Source: Cyclobacteriaceae bacterium (GTDB lineage Bacteria > Bacteroidota > Bacteroidia > Cytophagales > Cyclobacteriaceae). Taken from it: a stretch of 64,000 bases of DNA. The stretch is taken from assembly GCA_019638235.1 (NCBI GenBank), contig JAHBUE010000002.1, positions 248,001 through 312,000 on the forward strand, read 5' to 3'. The notes beneath the pieces were generated by a model. That model was not told where the DNA came from, searched no databases, and worked only from the letters and a program-made list of their open reading frames with translations. Positions 53,567 to 62,413 of the stretch are shown piece by piece (position 1 is the stretch's first letter; every line of letters begins with the position of its first letter). The translations under genes and the position numbers were made by a program.

Positions 53567-53800
53567 TTAATAACCAAAGAAATAACGCTTGAGAATGACA
53601 AACAGACATACCAAAAACATAAGAATGGCTATTTTATTGATAATGTGCATAGCCCTGATATTGAAGTTCTTAGGGCGTGAGGGGTCTTTTTTTCTGAAAA
53701 AATAGCCAAAAACTTCACCCATACTGAAGAAGTCTTTCAAGCGACTGCTCTGCCCGGCACGGGCTTCTCTGTCATCGTGGATATTAGAATCTTTGCTCAT
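53567..53800 (-). CDS. Small membrane protein co-transcribed with ispG
   Basis: The 77-residue protein has a charged N-terminal half (MSKDSNIHDDREARAGQSSR, FSMGEVFGYFFRKKDPSRPK) and one C-terminal transmembrane helix (INKIAILMFLVCLFVILKRYFF). Its start overlaps the ispG stop by 4 nt, so it depends on ispG for translation. Short proteins of this layout are common in Bacteroidota and unstudied. Confidence 0.75.
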   Translation of the reverse strand: MSKDSNIHDDREARAGQSSRLKDFFSMGEVFGYFFRKKDPSRPKNFNIRAMHIINKIAILMFLVCLFVILKRYFFGY

Positions 53801-55788
53801 ATACTTTCCTCAACTACTTCGGGCTGGAACCAGTTTCCATCCTCTTTAATCAAACCAATCAATTCATCTACTGCATTAACGGAAGGAACGTTTCGCTTCA
53901 CCACTTCCTTGCCACGATACAACGTAATGCGGCCGGGGCCGGAGCCAACATATCCGTAATCAGCGTCTGCCATTTCTCCGGGGCCGTTTACAATGCACCC
54001 CATAATCCCGATTTTTACACCTTTCAGGTGGTCGGTGCGCTTGCGAATCATGGCGGTTGTTTCTTGTAAATCGAACAATGTGCGGCCACATGACGGACAC
54101 GAAATGTATTCTGTTTTCGACATGCGGTTGCGCGTGGCCTGTAAAATCCCAAAAGAAGTTTTATTACAAACATCCGCCCAGCGAAGTTGTTCATCTTTGT
54201 CAGCTATTCCGGTAACGCTTGTCATAATGCCATCACCGAAACCATCAATGAATAATCCTCCGGCATCGGTGGCAGCATAAACCCGGAAATTATCTTCAGG
54301 AACGACAGGATAAACACGTTGAATAACAACCGGAATATCAACACCTTGTTGCACAAGTTCAAAAAACAACCTGCGCAACTCTGCCATCGCATGTTGATTA
54401 TCGCTATAAACAATAGCTACAAGATTATTTGTGTTCTTTAATCGCGTAAGCAATAAATCATTTAACTCATTAATGCAGAACCGAACAAAATTTATTTCGG
54501 GATGCAGTGTTTCTGCTTCCAGGAGCTCTTGTTTGGTAAGCAACGGCAGTGTGTTCACTTTATCAGCTGATTTCAGCCACACGCTATAATCACGAATTTC
54601 TTTCAACCCGTTTGGAAGCATGAATGCAATTGGGTTACTGCCTGTATATACATAGTCAGCGCCCTGGTCGTTCATGCGCCACTTATCGGGTTCGGGCAAA
54701 TAAAAATGCCCGATGCATTTTAAATCTTTATACTCGCTGATTTGTATTTCACTCAAGTCGGCAATTACACGCGGAACATGATGCCCCCCTCCGAAATTTC
54801 CGACTTCGCGTGTTTGTCTTCTGTTATACACAAACGGGTTAACAGGCGATTCGATAATATCCGCAATAGCGGCATGACCTGAACGGTTAACATAACGGTC
54901 GACCATTGTTTTCGCTACGGGTGCTTCCGCTTCCGGTTCTTCCGTTAACGAAACGCGAACGGTATCGCCCAGCCCGTCTTCCAGCAATGTGCCAATACCA
55001 ACAGCCGATTTTATTCTTCCGTCTTCGCCATCGCCTGCTTCGGTTACACCCAAATGAAGCGGGTAGGGTTTCAATCCTTCTTCATCTAATTTTTGTACCA
55101 ACAACCGATACGCCTGCACCATCACCTGCGGGTTGCTGGCTTTCATGGAAAGTACAATGTTGTAGAATTGTAAATCTTCGCAAATACGCAAAAACTCAAG
55201 TGCCGACTCGACCATGCCTAATGGCGTATCGCCATAGCGGCTCATAATCCTGTCGGACAACGAACCGTGATTAGTGCCTATGCGCATGGCGGTGCCATAC
55301 TCCTTACAAATGTTTACAAGCGGTGTAAACTTTTTGCGTATGCGCTCCAATTCTTCCTGGTAAGCGCTATCGGTATAGTCGATAGTTTCAAATCGTTTTT
55401 TATCCGCATAGTTGCCTGGGTTAACACGCACCTTCTCCACAATGCGCGCAGCAAGTTCGGCAGCGTTAGGTGTAAAGTGTATGTCGGCAATAAGCGGAAC
55501 GGTGTACCCGCGCTTTCTTAACTCATTTTTTATTGCTTCGAGGTTTTGCGCCTCTTTTATACTGGGTGCTGTAATCCGCACATATTCACAACCGGCTTCA
55601 ACCATACGGATGGTTTGCTCCACAGAACCAAGGGTATCCATCGTATCAACGGTAGTCATGGATTGGATACGAATGGGGTTGTTTCCGCCCATCGGTACAT
55701 CGCCAATAGAAACTTCAATGGATTTTCTCCGGCTATAACTAACCAAGCTGTTACAATATTGTTTTATAGATGTTATCTCAGGATTCAC
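53797..55788 (-). CDS. ispG: 4-hydroxy-3-methylbut-2-en-1-yl diphosphate synthase, long form
   Basis: The 663-residue enzyme reduces MEcPP to HMBPP in the MEP isoprenoid pathway. The N-terminal TIM barrel (RKSIEVSIGDVPMGGNNPIRIQSMT, VPLIADIHF, MRIGTNHGSLSDRI) is followed by the A*-type insert domain found in plants and Bacteroidota, and the C-terminal domain with Fe4S4 ligands CPSC near 555 and Cys in GCIVNGPGEM near 605, with the Glu ligand. All ligands are present. The length (short bacterial forms are ~370) is normal for this phylum. The small membrane protein gene follows with a 4-nt overlap. Confidence 0.96.
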   Translation of the reverse strand: MNPEITSIKQYCNSLVSYSRRKSIEVSIGDVPMGGNNPIRIQSMTTVDTMDTLGSVEQTIRMVEAGCEYVRITAPSIKEAQNLEAIKNELRKRGYTVPLIADIHFTPNAAELAARIVEKVRVNPGNYADKKRFETIDYTDSAYQEELERIRKKFTPLVNICKEYGTAMRIGTNHGSLSDRIMSRYGDTPLGMVESALEFLRICEDLQFYNIVLSMKASNPQVMVQAYRLLVQKLDEEGLKPYPLHLGVTEAGDGEDGRIKSAVGIGTLLEDGLGDTVRVSLTEEPEAEAPVAKTMVDRYVNRSGHAAIADIIESPVNPFVYNRRQTREVGNFGGGHHVPRVIADLSEIQISEYKDLKCIGHFYLPEPDKWRMNDQGADYVYTGSNPIAFMLPNGLKEIRDYSVWLKSADKVNTLPLLTKQELLEAETLHPEINFVRFCINELNDLLLTRLKNTNNLVAIVYSDNQHAMAELRRLFFELVQQGVDIPVVIQRVYPVVPEDNFRVYAATDAGGLFIDGFGDGIMTSVTGIADKDEQLRWADVCNKTSFGILQATRNRMSKTEYISCPSCGRTLFDLQETTAMIRKRTDHLKGVKIGIMGCIVNGPGEMADADYGYVGSGPGRITLYRGKEVVKRNVPSVNAVDELIGLIKEDGNWFQPEVVEESI

Positions 55789-55834
55789 AAGCCGTATTTT
55801 ATTGCAAAGTTACCCTTTTTTCAGAGGTCAAAAA

Positions 55835-56533
55835 TCAAATATCCCCCAACTGCGGCCTGATTATGACCTCCTCTACCACACTGCGGTTGGAAAGTGCATA
55901 CGCGGCATACACCAGGTCGGCTACATCTTCAACCTTCATAAAACGGTCATTGGGCAAATCCACGCCCTCCCAACTGGCCGTAAGCGTGGCGCCCGGCATA
56001 ACAGCCGTTACCCGTATGCCAAATTCTTTAAGTTCCTCGCGCAGGCATTTGGACATCCCCAACAGGGCAAATTTGGTAATGGCGTAAGAGCCTCCATTGG
56101 CATAAGCCTTAATACTGGCTATGGAACAGATATTAAAAATATGACCGCTTTTATTGTCTTTCATGCCCGGCACAAAACCGCGCGTAACGTGGTAGGCGCT
56201 ATACAGGTTAGCCTCCATCATCGCCTCTAAGGCCCCCTCCTGTTCAGTGGAAATATCGCCCGGCACAAAATACCCGGCATTGTTTACCAGCACATCTACT
56301 GGTCTGTTCAGCCCGTTTACAAAATCGCAGAAAGCCTTTACCTGCTGTCTGTCAGAAACATCGGCCTTAAAAATATGGATATCAGCCTTTTCAGTGAGCG
56401 AATCGCGCAGCATCTCCAGTTCGGGCATTTTACGGGCACAAGTGGCTATATCAAACCCATAGGCGACAAATTTTTCTATCACAGCCCGCCCGATTCCCTT
56501 TGTTCCCCCTGTTATCACTAATAATTTACGCAT
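55835..56533 (-). CDS. Short-chain dehydrogenase/reductase
   Basis: The 232-residue protein is a classical SDR: Rossmann motif GGTKGIGRA near residue 8, NNAG near 84, catalytic Ser in ICSIASIKAY and YxxxK in SYAITKFAL. The C-terminal VRVTAVMPGATLT is also typical. ATG 56533 is chosen because the extension to 56569 (PKIPKYNTPVN) precedes the usual start of the Rossmann strand. Substrate unknown; 3-oxoacyl-ACP-reductase-like activity is possible. Confidence 0.88.
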   Translation of the reverse strand: MRKLLVITGGTKGIGRAVIEKFVAYGFDIATCARKMPELEMLRDSLTEKADIHIFKADVSDRQQVKAFCDFVNGLNRPVDVLVNNAGYFVPGDISTEQEGALEAMMEANLYSAYHVTRGFVPGMKDNKSGHIFNICSIASIKAYANGGSYAITKFALLGMSKCLREELKEFGIRVTAVMPGATLTASWEGVDLPNDRFMKVEDVADLVYAAYALSNRSVVEEVIIRPQLGDI

Positions 56534-56616
56534 ATTAACCGGAGTGTTATATTTTGGTATCTTTGGCAAGATAGTGATAAGACCATAAGAATGTTGATTT
56601 ACTCACCTTATACTGC

Positions 56617-57363
56617 ATGGGCCTGCTGAAAGAAATCGGAAAATACTTCATATTTCTCGGGCGCCTCTTTACCAACCGGGAATCCTTCAAAACGCACTAT
56701 AAATTAGTGATTGACGAATGCCTGCTTATAGGCATCGATTCCATCCTGCTGTTTGTGCTTGTTTCTACGTTTATCGGGGCGGTGTCAACCGTGCAAACCG
56801 CCTTTAACTTAGTGGCTCCGTATATTCCCAAATACGTAATATCGCAGGTAGTGCGCGAAATGACCGTGCTGGAACTGGCCCCCACAGTAATGGCGATTGT
56901 CTATGCCGGCAAAGTTGGGTCAAGCATGTCGGGAAACTTAGGCACCATGCGCATTACCGAACAGATTGACGCCATCGAGGTGATGGGAATAAATTCTATT
57001 AATTACTTAGTGCTGCCGAAAATTATTGCTTCGCTACTTATGTACCCATTGTTAGTGGTAATTTCGGGCGTGTGTGCCCTTACGGGAGGTTACTTAGTAG
57101 GCATGATTACAGGCATCCTCGCACCAACGGAATACGTTTACGGAATACGATACCTGTTTAACGATTTCACCATTACGTTTGCGCTTATTAAAGCCATTAC
57201 ATTTGGATTTTTAGTCGCCTCCATCTCCTCATATAAAGGATACTACACCACAGGGGGGGCATTGGAAGTAGGGATGTCAAGCACTAAGGCTGTAACTACC
57301 AGTGTTATAGCGGTGCTATTGGCCGATTATGTTTTAGCGCAACTTTTACTTTCACCGGCATGA
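56617..57363 (+). CDS. MlaE-type ABC transporter permease
   Basis: The 248-residue membrane protein has ~5-6 helices and MlaE motifs (FIGAVSTVQTAFNLV, VREMTVLELAPTVMAIVYAGKVGSSMSGNLGTMRITEQIDAI, GGALEVGMSSTKAVTTSVIAVLLADYVLAQLLL). In the Mla system it forms the inner-membrane core that moves phospholipid between membranes with MlaF (ATPase) and MlaD (MCE protein). MlaF follows with a 4-nt overlap; no MlaD gene is adjacent in the window. Confidence 0.94.
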   Translation: MGLLKEIGKYFIFLGRLFTNRESFKTHYKLVIDECLLIGIDSILLFVLVSTFIGAVSTVQTAFNLVAPYIPKYVISQVVREMTVLELAPTVMAIVYAGKVGSSMSGNLGTMRITEQIDAIEVMGINSINYLVLPKIIASLLMYPLLVVISGVCALTGGYLVGMITGILAPTEYVYGIRYLFNDFTITFALIKAITFGFLVASISSYKGYYTTGGALEVGMSSTKAVTTSVIAVLLADYVLAQLLLSPA

Positions 57364-58115
57364 TTGAGATTCAGAACATTTCAAAATCATTTGGCGACAA
57401 GCAAGTGCTTAGAAGCATTAGCGGTGTGTTTGAAAAAGGCAGGACTAACCTTATCATCGGTGCATCAGGCACGGGTAAAAGCGTGTTGCTGAAATGCATT
57501 GTAGAGTTAATAAAACCCGATGAAGGACTTGTGTTTTTTGATAACCGGAACTTTACGGAAAGCAACAGGCACGAAAAAATCGAAATCAGGCGCGAGATAG
57601 GTATGCTCTTTCAGGGCGGAGCGCTTTTCGACTCAAAAAATGTGGAAGAAAACGTGCGGTTTCCGCTCGATATGCTGGCCGTAATGCCACGCGATGAAAA
57701 ACAAGACCGGGTAAACCTTGTGCTGAACCGTGTTGGGTTGCAGAACGCCAACAAAAAAATGCCATCCGAACTTAGCGGGGGTATGCGCAAACGCGTGGGC
57801 ATTGCCCGCGCCATTGTAAACAGCCCTAAATATTTATTTTGCGATGAACCCAACTCGGGGCTTGACCCGCAAACCTCTATTTTAATTGATGAACTCATCC
57901 AGGCGCTCACAGCCGACTACGATACAACAACCATTGTAGTAACCCACGACATGAACTCGGTGATGGGTATTGGCGACAACATTATGTTTCTCTACCAGGG
58001 CGATAAACTATGGGAAGGCAGCAAAGACAACATTACACACAGTGGGGTAAAAGAAGTGGATGATTTTGTTTTCGCCAACAAGGTGATGATGGCCATGCGG
58101 AAGGAGAACACCTGA
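57360..58115 (+). CDS. MlaF-type ABC transporter ATPase
   Basis: The 251-residue ATPase has Walker A GASGTGKSVLL, Q loop IGMLFQGGALFDSKNV, signature LSGGMRKRVGIARAI, Walker B KYLFCDEPNSGLDP and H loop VVTHDMNSVM. The SGGM signature and LFQGGALFDS are typical of MlaF. It powers the MlaE permease encoded immediately upstream. The stop lies just 6 nt before the conserved palindrome that opens the second cassette array, so that array inserted at the end of this operon. Confidence 0.94.
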   Translation: MIEIQNISKSFGDKQVLRSISGVFEKGRTNLIIGASGTGKSVLLKCIVELIKPDEGLVFFDNRNFTESNRHEKIEIRREIGMLFQGGALFDSKNVEENVRFPLDMLAVMPRDEKQDRVNLVLNRVGLQNANKKMPSELSGGMRKRVGIARAIVNSPKYLFCDEPNSGLDPQTSILIDELIQALTADYDTTTIVVTHDMNSVMGIGDNIMFLYQGDKLWEGSKDNITHSGVKEVDDFVFANKVMMAMRKENT

Positions 58116-58119
58116 CGGA

Positions 58120-58199
58120 AGCTTACACGTATGGCGCAAAGCCAGCATAAAGCGGTTGGGTTGACGCAGTTTTGTGAGGGGTATAAATGAGTTAGTGGC
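58120..58199 (+). repeat. attC-like palindromic site 5 (start of array 2)
   Basis: Directly after mlaF. The segment 58125-58215 is ~90% identical, ungapped, to 14012-14102 at array 1, including the 3' core GTTA at 58191 and the AGCTTAAAAACGACA stretch behind it. The hairpin arms are preserved with G-T pairs (CTTACA with TGTGAG). The core GTTAGTGGC (58191-58199) is exactly complementary to GCCACTAAC at 60506-60514, which marks the far end of the cassette. Confidence 0.65.
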
Positions 58200-58220
58200 A
58201 AGCTTAAAAACGACAACTGA

Positions 58221-59489
58221 ATGATAATACTCATAGATCTTGACGGAACATTAACGGACACAGCACACGAACGATTTAAACCGTTCAAAGACGGACTTCA
58301 AGAAACCGTTATAGAGAACATTCCAATTTTCAGGGGAGCGAAACAATTCATAATAAACTTAATAAACGCAGGACACAAACCAATTATCCTTTCAGACAGC
58401 CACCCTAAATATGTAAACAAAATTGCTCAACAAATTTTTCAAATTCCTGCAATTAGCTTAACGGACAAGCCCAATGTTGAAAAAACTTTGAATTATATTA
58501 ACTCTAATCCAGAGATTGCTCATCTCTTTACTGAAAAGGACAATTTTATGATTGTCGGAGATAGTTGGTTAGATATAGAAATAGGAAGAAGACTTAATAT
58601 TAGAACTGTTTTGACGCAATTTTACCAAGCTTCATCAATAGAAGAGAGAGATGGTATTGGACAAGATTGGAAGCCAATAAAAATGGGTCCAACATATTAT
58701 GCTAAAAGCTTTGACGAACTTTTTAATATTATACAACGACCAATAGAAAATCTGCTTGCTATTGAAGCTATTTTTCATAATCAAAACTCATCAAAGGCTG
58801 TAAAATTTCTACATAGACCATATTCTGATGGCTTTGCTACATTTCGCTGCTTAGCAAGACAAGAAGATGGAGAATGTGATAAATACGCAAGAGCAGATAA
58901 ATACTACCAAATAGACAACCCTAATAGGTCAGAAGCCTTTTTAAATTCATTAGCCCAGGCAACATCAAATTATTTAAGCGAAGTTGCAAGTTTTCAAAAT
59001 CTGAGATGGGATTACTTTACTTACGTATCAGATAAGAAAACAACAAATCCGCCAAACAAAATGAAAGAAATTTTTGATTTAGTGAACTCCCCTTTTCCTA
59101 AAATTAAACTTTTTGAGTGGAATGAAAACGTAACAGGTAGTTTAAGAAATCAACCAAATTATGAAGCAAGACGTTCTTTTATAGCTAATAACTTACACAC
59201 AGTTGAAGGCATTGAATTACAGAACAAAAATATAATCGTCTTAGATGACCAATTTACTTCATCTGCGACAGCAAATGAAATTTGCACACAGCTTCGAAAC
59301 AAAGGAGTTAAGAAGATATTATTCATAGCTTTGTTTTATCTAATACTTCCAGTTGTAAGCAAAGCTTGTCCACAATGTGGCAAACCTTTAAAAATTAAGA
59401 TTAGACGAAATGATGGAAACAGATTTTATTCGTGCCTACCTGCAAAATTTGGCGGACAAGGCTGCGGATATACTGAAAATATAGCTTGA
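58221..59489 (+). CDS. HAD phosphatase - phosphoribosyltransferase - zinc ribbon fusion
   Basis: The 422-residue fusion has a HAD domain (residues ~1-165) with motif I LIDLDGTLTDT, motif II IILSDS and motif IV VGDSWLDIEIG; a PRTase-like domain (about 170-370) whose PRPP loop reads IIVLDDQFTSSATA; and a C-terminal zinc ribbon (about 380-422; CPQCGKP...CGYTENI) of the kind found in topoisomerase C-terminal domains. This combination may process a nucleotide and contact nucleic acid. It is strongly A/T-rich relative to mlaF and stops 1 nt before the DprA-like gene. Confidence 0.78.
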   Translation: MIILIDLDGTLTDTAHERFKPFKDGLQETVIENIPIFRGAKQFIINLINAGHKPIILSDSHPKYVNKIAQQIFQIPAISLTDKPNVEKTLNYINSNPEIAHLFTEKDNFMIVGDSWLDIEIGRRLNIRTVLTQFYQASSIEERDGIGQDWKPIKMGPTYYAKSFDELFNIIQRPIENLLAIEAIFHNQNSSKAVKFLHRPYSDGFATFRCLARQEDGECDKYARADKYYQIDNPNRSEAFLNSLAQATSNYLSEVASFQNLRWDYFTYVSDKKTTNPPNKMKEIFDLVNSPFPKIKLFEWNENVTGSLRNQPNYEARRSFIANNLHTVEGIELQNKNIIVLDDQFTSSATANEICTQLRNKGVKKILFIALFYLILPVVSKACPQCGKPLKIKIRRNDGNRFYSCLPAKFGGQGCGYTENIA

Positions 59490-59490
59490 C

Positions 59491-60492
59491 ATGAAAGAAA
59501 ATAACAAAATAATTGGTCTTATTTCTCTTTTAGAATTAGATAAAATAGGCCCTGCTTTTATTAAAAAAGCAGTGTCAAATAAATGTTTTGAATCATCAGA
59601 TATTTACAAGGAAATAAAAGAAATAACTTCTTCCAACAACAAAAACTTTGATGATGACACAATCTATGATGCGGTTGAGAAAGCCAAGGAAATCATTTTC
59701 AAATGCAAAGAAGAAGGAATTACAATAATTGGATTAACTAGCGATGATTATCCCTCATTGCTAAAGGAAATCAAAGACCCTCCCCCGGTTATCTATTGTA
59801 AGGGAAATCTTGATTTGCTCTATGATAAAATAGTTTGCATTATCGGAACAAGAGAACCAAACGAAACCGCAATCAAAATATCTGAAAGAATTGGCGTGTT
59901 TTATGCAAATTCAAGATATACGATTTGCAACGGACTTGCAGAAGGAGTTGACAATTTTTCAATTAAATCAAACGACCAAATTCATAGCAATGTCATTGGC
60001 ATTTTAGCAGGCGGACTTAATTACAATACTAAAAAAACACTTCTCAAAAAGACTGCGGAAAATGCTGAAAAGACTATTGAAAGTGGCGGACTTCTAATTT
60101 CAGAAATGCCACCAGATAAAAAGGAAGACACTTTTACCATTGTAAAATCTTGCAGAATACAAGCAGGGCTTTCTTACGGTCTAATTTTAGTCCAAAGTTC
60201 GTTGGACGGGGGTTCACGTTTTACGACTAAATCATTCTGCGAAACACAAAGACCTATTGCCGTTATCAATCCAATACAGTCCGACTTTGAACTGCCGACT
60301 TATAACGCAAACAAAGAAATCATTCTTAACGGTAAAAAAGGACTATCTAAATTCACAGAATTAAAAGAAGAAAAAATACAGACTTCACAAATCTTTGTAA
60401 TCAAATCCAAAGACGACTACACAGAATTTGAAAAATTAATGAACAATAGACCGAATAAAATTGAACAATCAAACGCAACATTATTCGGATGA
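59491..60492 (+). CDS. DprA/Smf-like (SLOG superfamily) protein
   Basis: The 333-residue protein has a helical N-terminal region (1-85, HhH-like) and a Rossmann-type DprA domain with all the family landmarks: CIIGTREPNE, CNGLAEGVDN, GILAGGLN, GGLLISEMPP and RIQAGLSYGLILVQSSLDGGS. The classical DprA loads RecA on incoming single-stranded DNA; divergent SLOG proteins (the Smf/DprA and LOG group) are often sensors of nucleotide signals in conflict systems. It pairs with the HAD-PRTase gene upstream, starts 1 nt after its stop, and is the last gene before palindrome 6. Confidence 0.85.
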   Translation: MKENNKIIGLISLLELDKIGPAFIKKAVSNKCFESSDIYKEIKEITSSNNKNFDDDTIYDAVEKAKEIIFKCKEEGITIIGLTSDDYPSLLKEIKDPPPVIYCKGNLDLLYDKIVCIIGTREPNETAIKISERIGVFYANSRYTICNGLAEGVDNFSIKSNDQIHSNVIGILAGGLNYNTKKTLLKKTAENAEKTIESGGLLISEMPPDKKEDTFTIVKSCRIQAGLSYGLILVQSSLDGGSRFTTKSFCETQRPIAVINPIQSDFELPTYNANKEIILNGKKGLSKFTELKEEKIQTSQIFVIKSKDDYTEFEKLMNNRPNKIEQSNATLFG

Positions 60493-60505
60493 CAGAAGAA
60501 AGCCA

Positions 60506-60641
60506 GCCACTAACAGGCGTTTGGCTCAATGGCGGGTGAAGTGGTTAATTGAACATTCTGCCTCGCATCAACTTTTGTGGTGTATTGACAGTTTTGTGCT
60601 CCGAAATCCGCCACTGCGCCAAGCGCCAAACCGTTACCAGC
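60506..60641 (+). repeat. attC-like palindromic site 6
   Basis: The 136-nt site begins with GCCACTAAC (complement of site 5's 3' core) and ends with GTTACCAGC (60633-60641). Arms 60516-60534 and 60608-60627 pair with few mismatches. It shares the 16-nt motif TTGACAGTTTTGTGCT with site 3, at the same distance from the 3' core. The new core GTTACCAGC should match a GCTGGTAAC core further right, beyond this window. Confidence 0.75.
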
Positions 60642-60842
60642 AAGCGTAAAAGACGACACGACAACAAGAAACAGACGACTAAAAACTGAGAAAAAAGTAA
60701 ACCATTTTGACAGGAGAACACAGACATACAAACGATATAACAAACGGACAACGAGTAAGCCGACACTCATTGCCTACCCTTCTGTGTTTTAATTTTTTTC
60801 CCACCGCACAAAATATTTTGAATTTTCATTGCCACCGCACAA

Positions 60843-60901
60843 ATGGCACATTTGGTTTTGCCCAACCCACAAGCCGTCCCTTCAGCAAAACCAAAAGAGC
60901 C
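60843..60901. repeat. Hairpin in the gap before hsdM
   Basis: The 320-nt stretch from 60642 to 60964 has no gene. It contains one imperfect hairpin with 18-nt arms (60843-60860 and 60884-60901, including TTTGGTTTTGC / GCAAAACCAAA). The palindrome is unlike the six sites above because it lacks a GTTA core. It could be the leader or a further degenerate repeat. Confidence 0.5.
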
Positions 60902-60964
60902 ATTTTTTACCATCGCACCGACAGGAATGATAACTTTACGAATTGATAAAAACAGACATAAATA

Positions 60965-62413
60965 ATGTTCGAGCAGACCTTTAAAAATATTGACGATATA
61001 CTTCACAAAGACGCAGGTTGCGGCAGTGAATTAGACTATGTGGAGCAAACCTCCTGGATTTTGTTTCTCAAATATTTGGACGACCTGGAGAAAGACCGAG
61101 CCACCGCAGCCGAACTGACAGGCAAAACCTACACGCCCATTATTGACAAAAAATTCCGATGGACAAGCTGGGCTGCACCCAAACTGAAAAACGGAAAGAT
61201 TGACCACAACGCATTGACAGGTGACGACCTCACCGATTTTGTAAACAACAAACTCTTTCCTTACCTCAAAAAGTTTAAGACCAGTGCCGAAAGTGCCGAC
61301 ACCATTGAATACAAGATTGGCGAAATTTTCAGCGAACTGAAAAACCGTTTGCAAAGCGGCTACAACCTCCGGGAAGTCATTAACCTCATTGACCAGTTGC
61401 GTTTCCGCACCCATGCAGAGAAGCACGAAATGAGCCATCTGTATGAAGACAAAATAAAAAACATGGGCAATGCCGGGCGAAACGGTGGCGAATACTACAC
61501 GCCCCGGCCGCTGATTACGACCATTGTAAAAGTGGTAGCCCCAAAAATTGGCGACAAAATTTATGACGGTGCCTGCGGCTCTGCGGGATTTTTATGCGAA
61601 GCCTTTGCCTTCCTGAACAAAAAAGGACTTTCAACTAAAGACACCACAACGCTTCAAAAGAAAACCTTTTACGGCAAGGAGAAAAAATCATTGGCCTATA
61701 TCATTGGCATTATGAATATGATTTTGCACGGTGTGGAAGCTCCCAACATCATACACACCAACACACTTGCCGAAAACCTTGCCGACATACAGGAAAAAGA
61801 CCGCTATGATGTAGTGCTTGCCAATCCGCCTTTTGGTGGAAAGGAACGTGCCGAAGTGCAACAAAACTTCCCGATTAAAACAGGCGAAACCGCTTCGCTC
61901 TTTTTGCAGCACTTCATTAAAATATTAAAAGCAGGTGGCAAGGCAGGTGTGGTCATTAAAAACACCTTTTTGAGCAATACCGACAATGCCACGGTTGCCA
62001 TACGCAAAACCTTGTTGGAAAACTGCAACCTGCATACCGTGTTGGATTTGCCGGGTGGCACCTTTACCGGTGCAGGCGTAAAAACCGTGGTGTTGTTTTT
62101 TGAAAAAGGCAAACCCACACGCAACGTTTGGTATTACCAGTTAAACCTCGACCGCAATTTGGGTAAAACCAACCCACTCAATGAAAACGACTTGGCAGAA
62201 TTTGTTGAACTGCAAAAAACCTTTGCCGATAGCGAAAACTCTTGGACAGTCAATTTAAAAGACATTGACCAAAGCACCTTTGATTTAAGCGTAAAGAACC
62301 CGAATAAAAAAGAAGAAGTAACGCTACGCCAACCGCAAGCCATTTTGGAAGAAATGAAAGCATTGGATGAAGAAAGTGCCGAAATACTAAACTCAATTTT
62401 GGAACTGATATGA
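60965..62413 (+). CDS. hsdM: Type I restriction-modification methyltransferase subunit
   Basis: The 482-residue protein is HsdM: N-terminal helical HsdM_N domain (about 1-140, DDILHKDAGCGSELDYVEQTSW), SAM-binding motif I in YDGACGSAGFL near residue 200 and catalytic NPPF near 283 (N6-adenine methylation), plus TGETASLFLQHFIKILKAGG. The stop overlaps the hsdS start by 4 nt. The restriction subunit HsdR is not in the window and probably lies to the right, perhaps beyond the PHP-domain gene. Confidence 0.95.
   Translation: MFEQTFKNIDDILHKDAGCGSELDYVEQTSWILFLKYLDDLEKDRATAAELTGKTYTPIIDKKFRWTSWAAPKLKNGKIDHNALTGDDLTDFVNNKLFPYLKKFKTSAESADTIEYKIGEIFSELKNRLQSGYNLREVINLIDQLRFRTHAEKHEMSHLYEDKIKNMGNAGRNGGEYYTPRPLITTIVKVVAPKIGDKIYDGACGSAGFLCEAFAFLNKKGLSTKDTTTLQKKTFYGKEKKSLAYIIGIMNMILHGVEAPNIIHTNTLAENLADIQEKDRYDVVLANPPFGGKERAEVQQNFPIKTGETASLFLQHFIKILKAGGKAGVVIKNTFLSNTDNATVAIRKTLLENCNLHTVLDLPGGTFTGAGVKTVVLFFEKGKPTRNVWYYQLNLDRNLGKTNPLNENDLAEFVELQKTFADSENSWTVNLKDIDQSTFDLSVKNPNKKEEVTLRQPQAILEEMKALDEESAEILNSILELI

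Noticed and set aside
60461..60649. Plus-strand 62-codon frame before hsdM
   Set aside because: It runs through the attC-like palindrome and has no protein-like composition.
60850..60894. Palindrome before hsdM considered as a seventh attC-like site
   Set aside because: It has matching arms but no GTTA core or complementary partner, so it is listed only as a hairpin.
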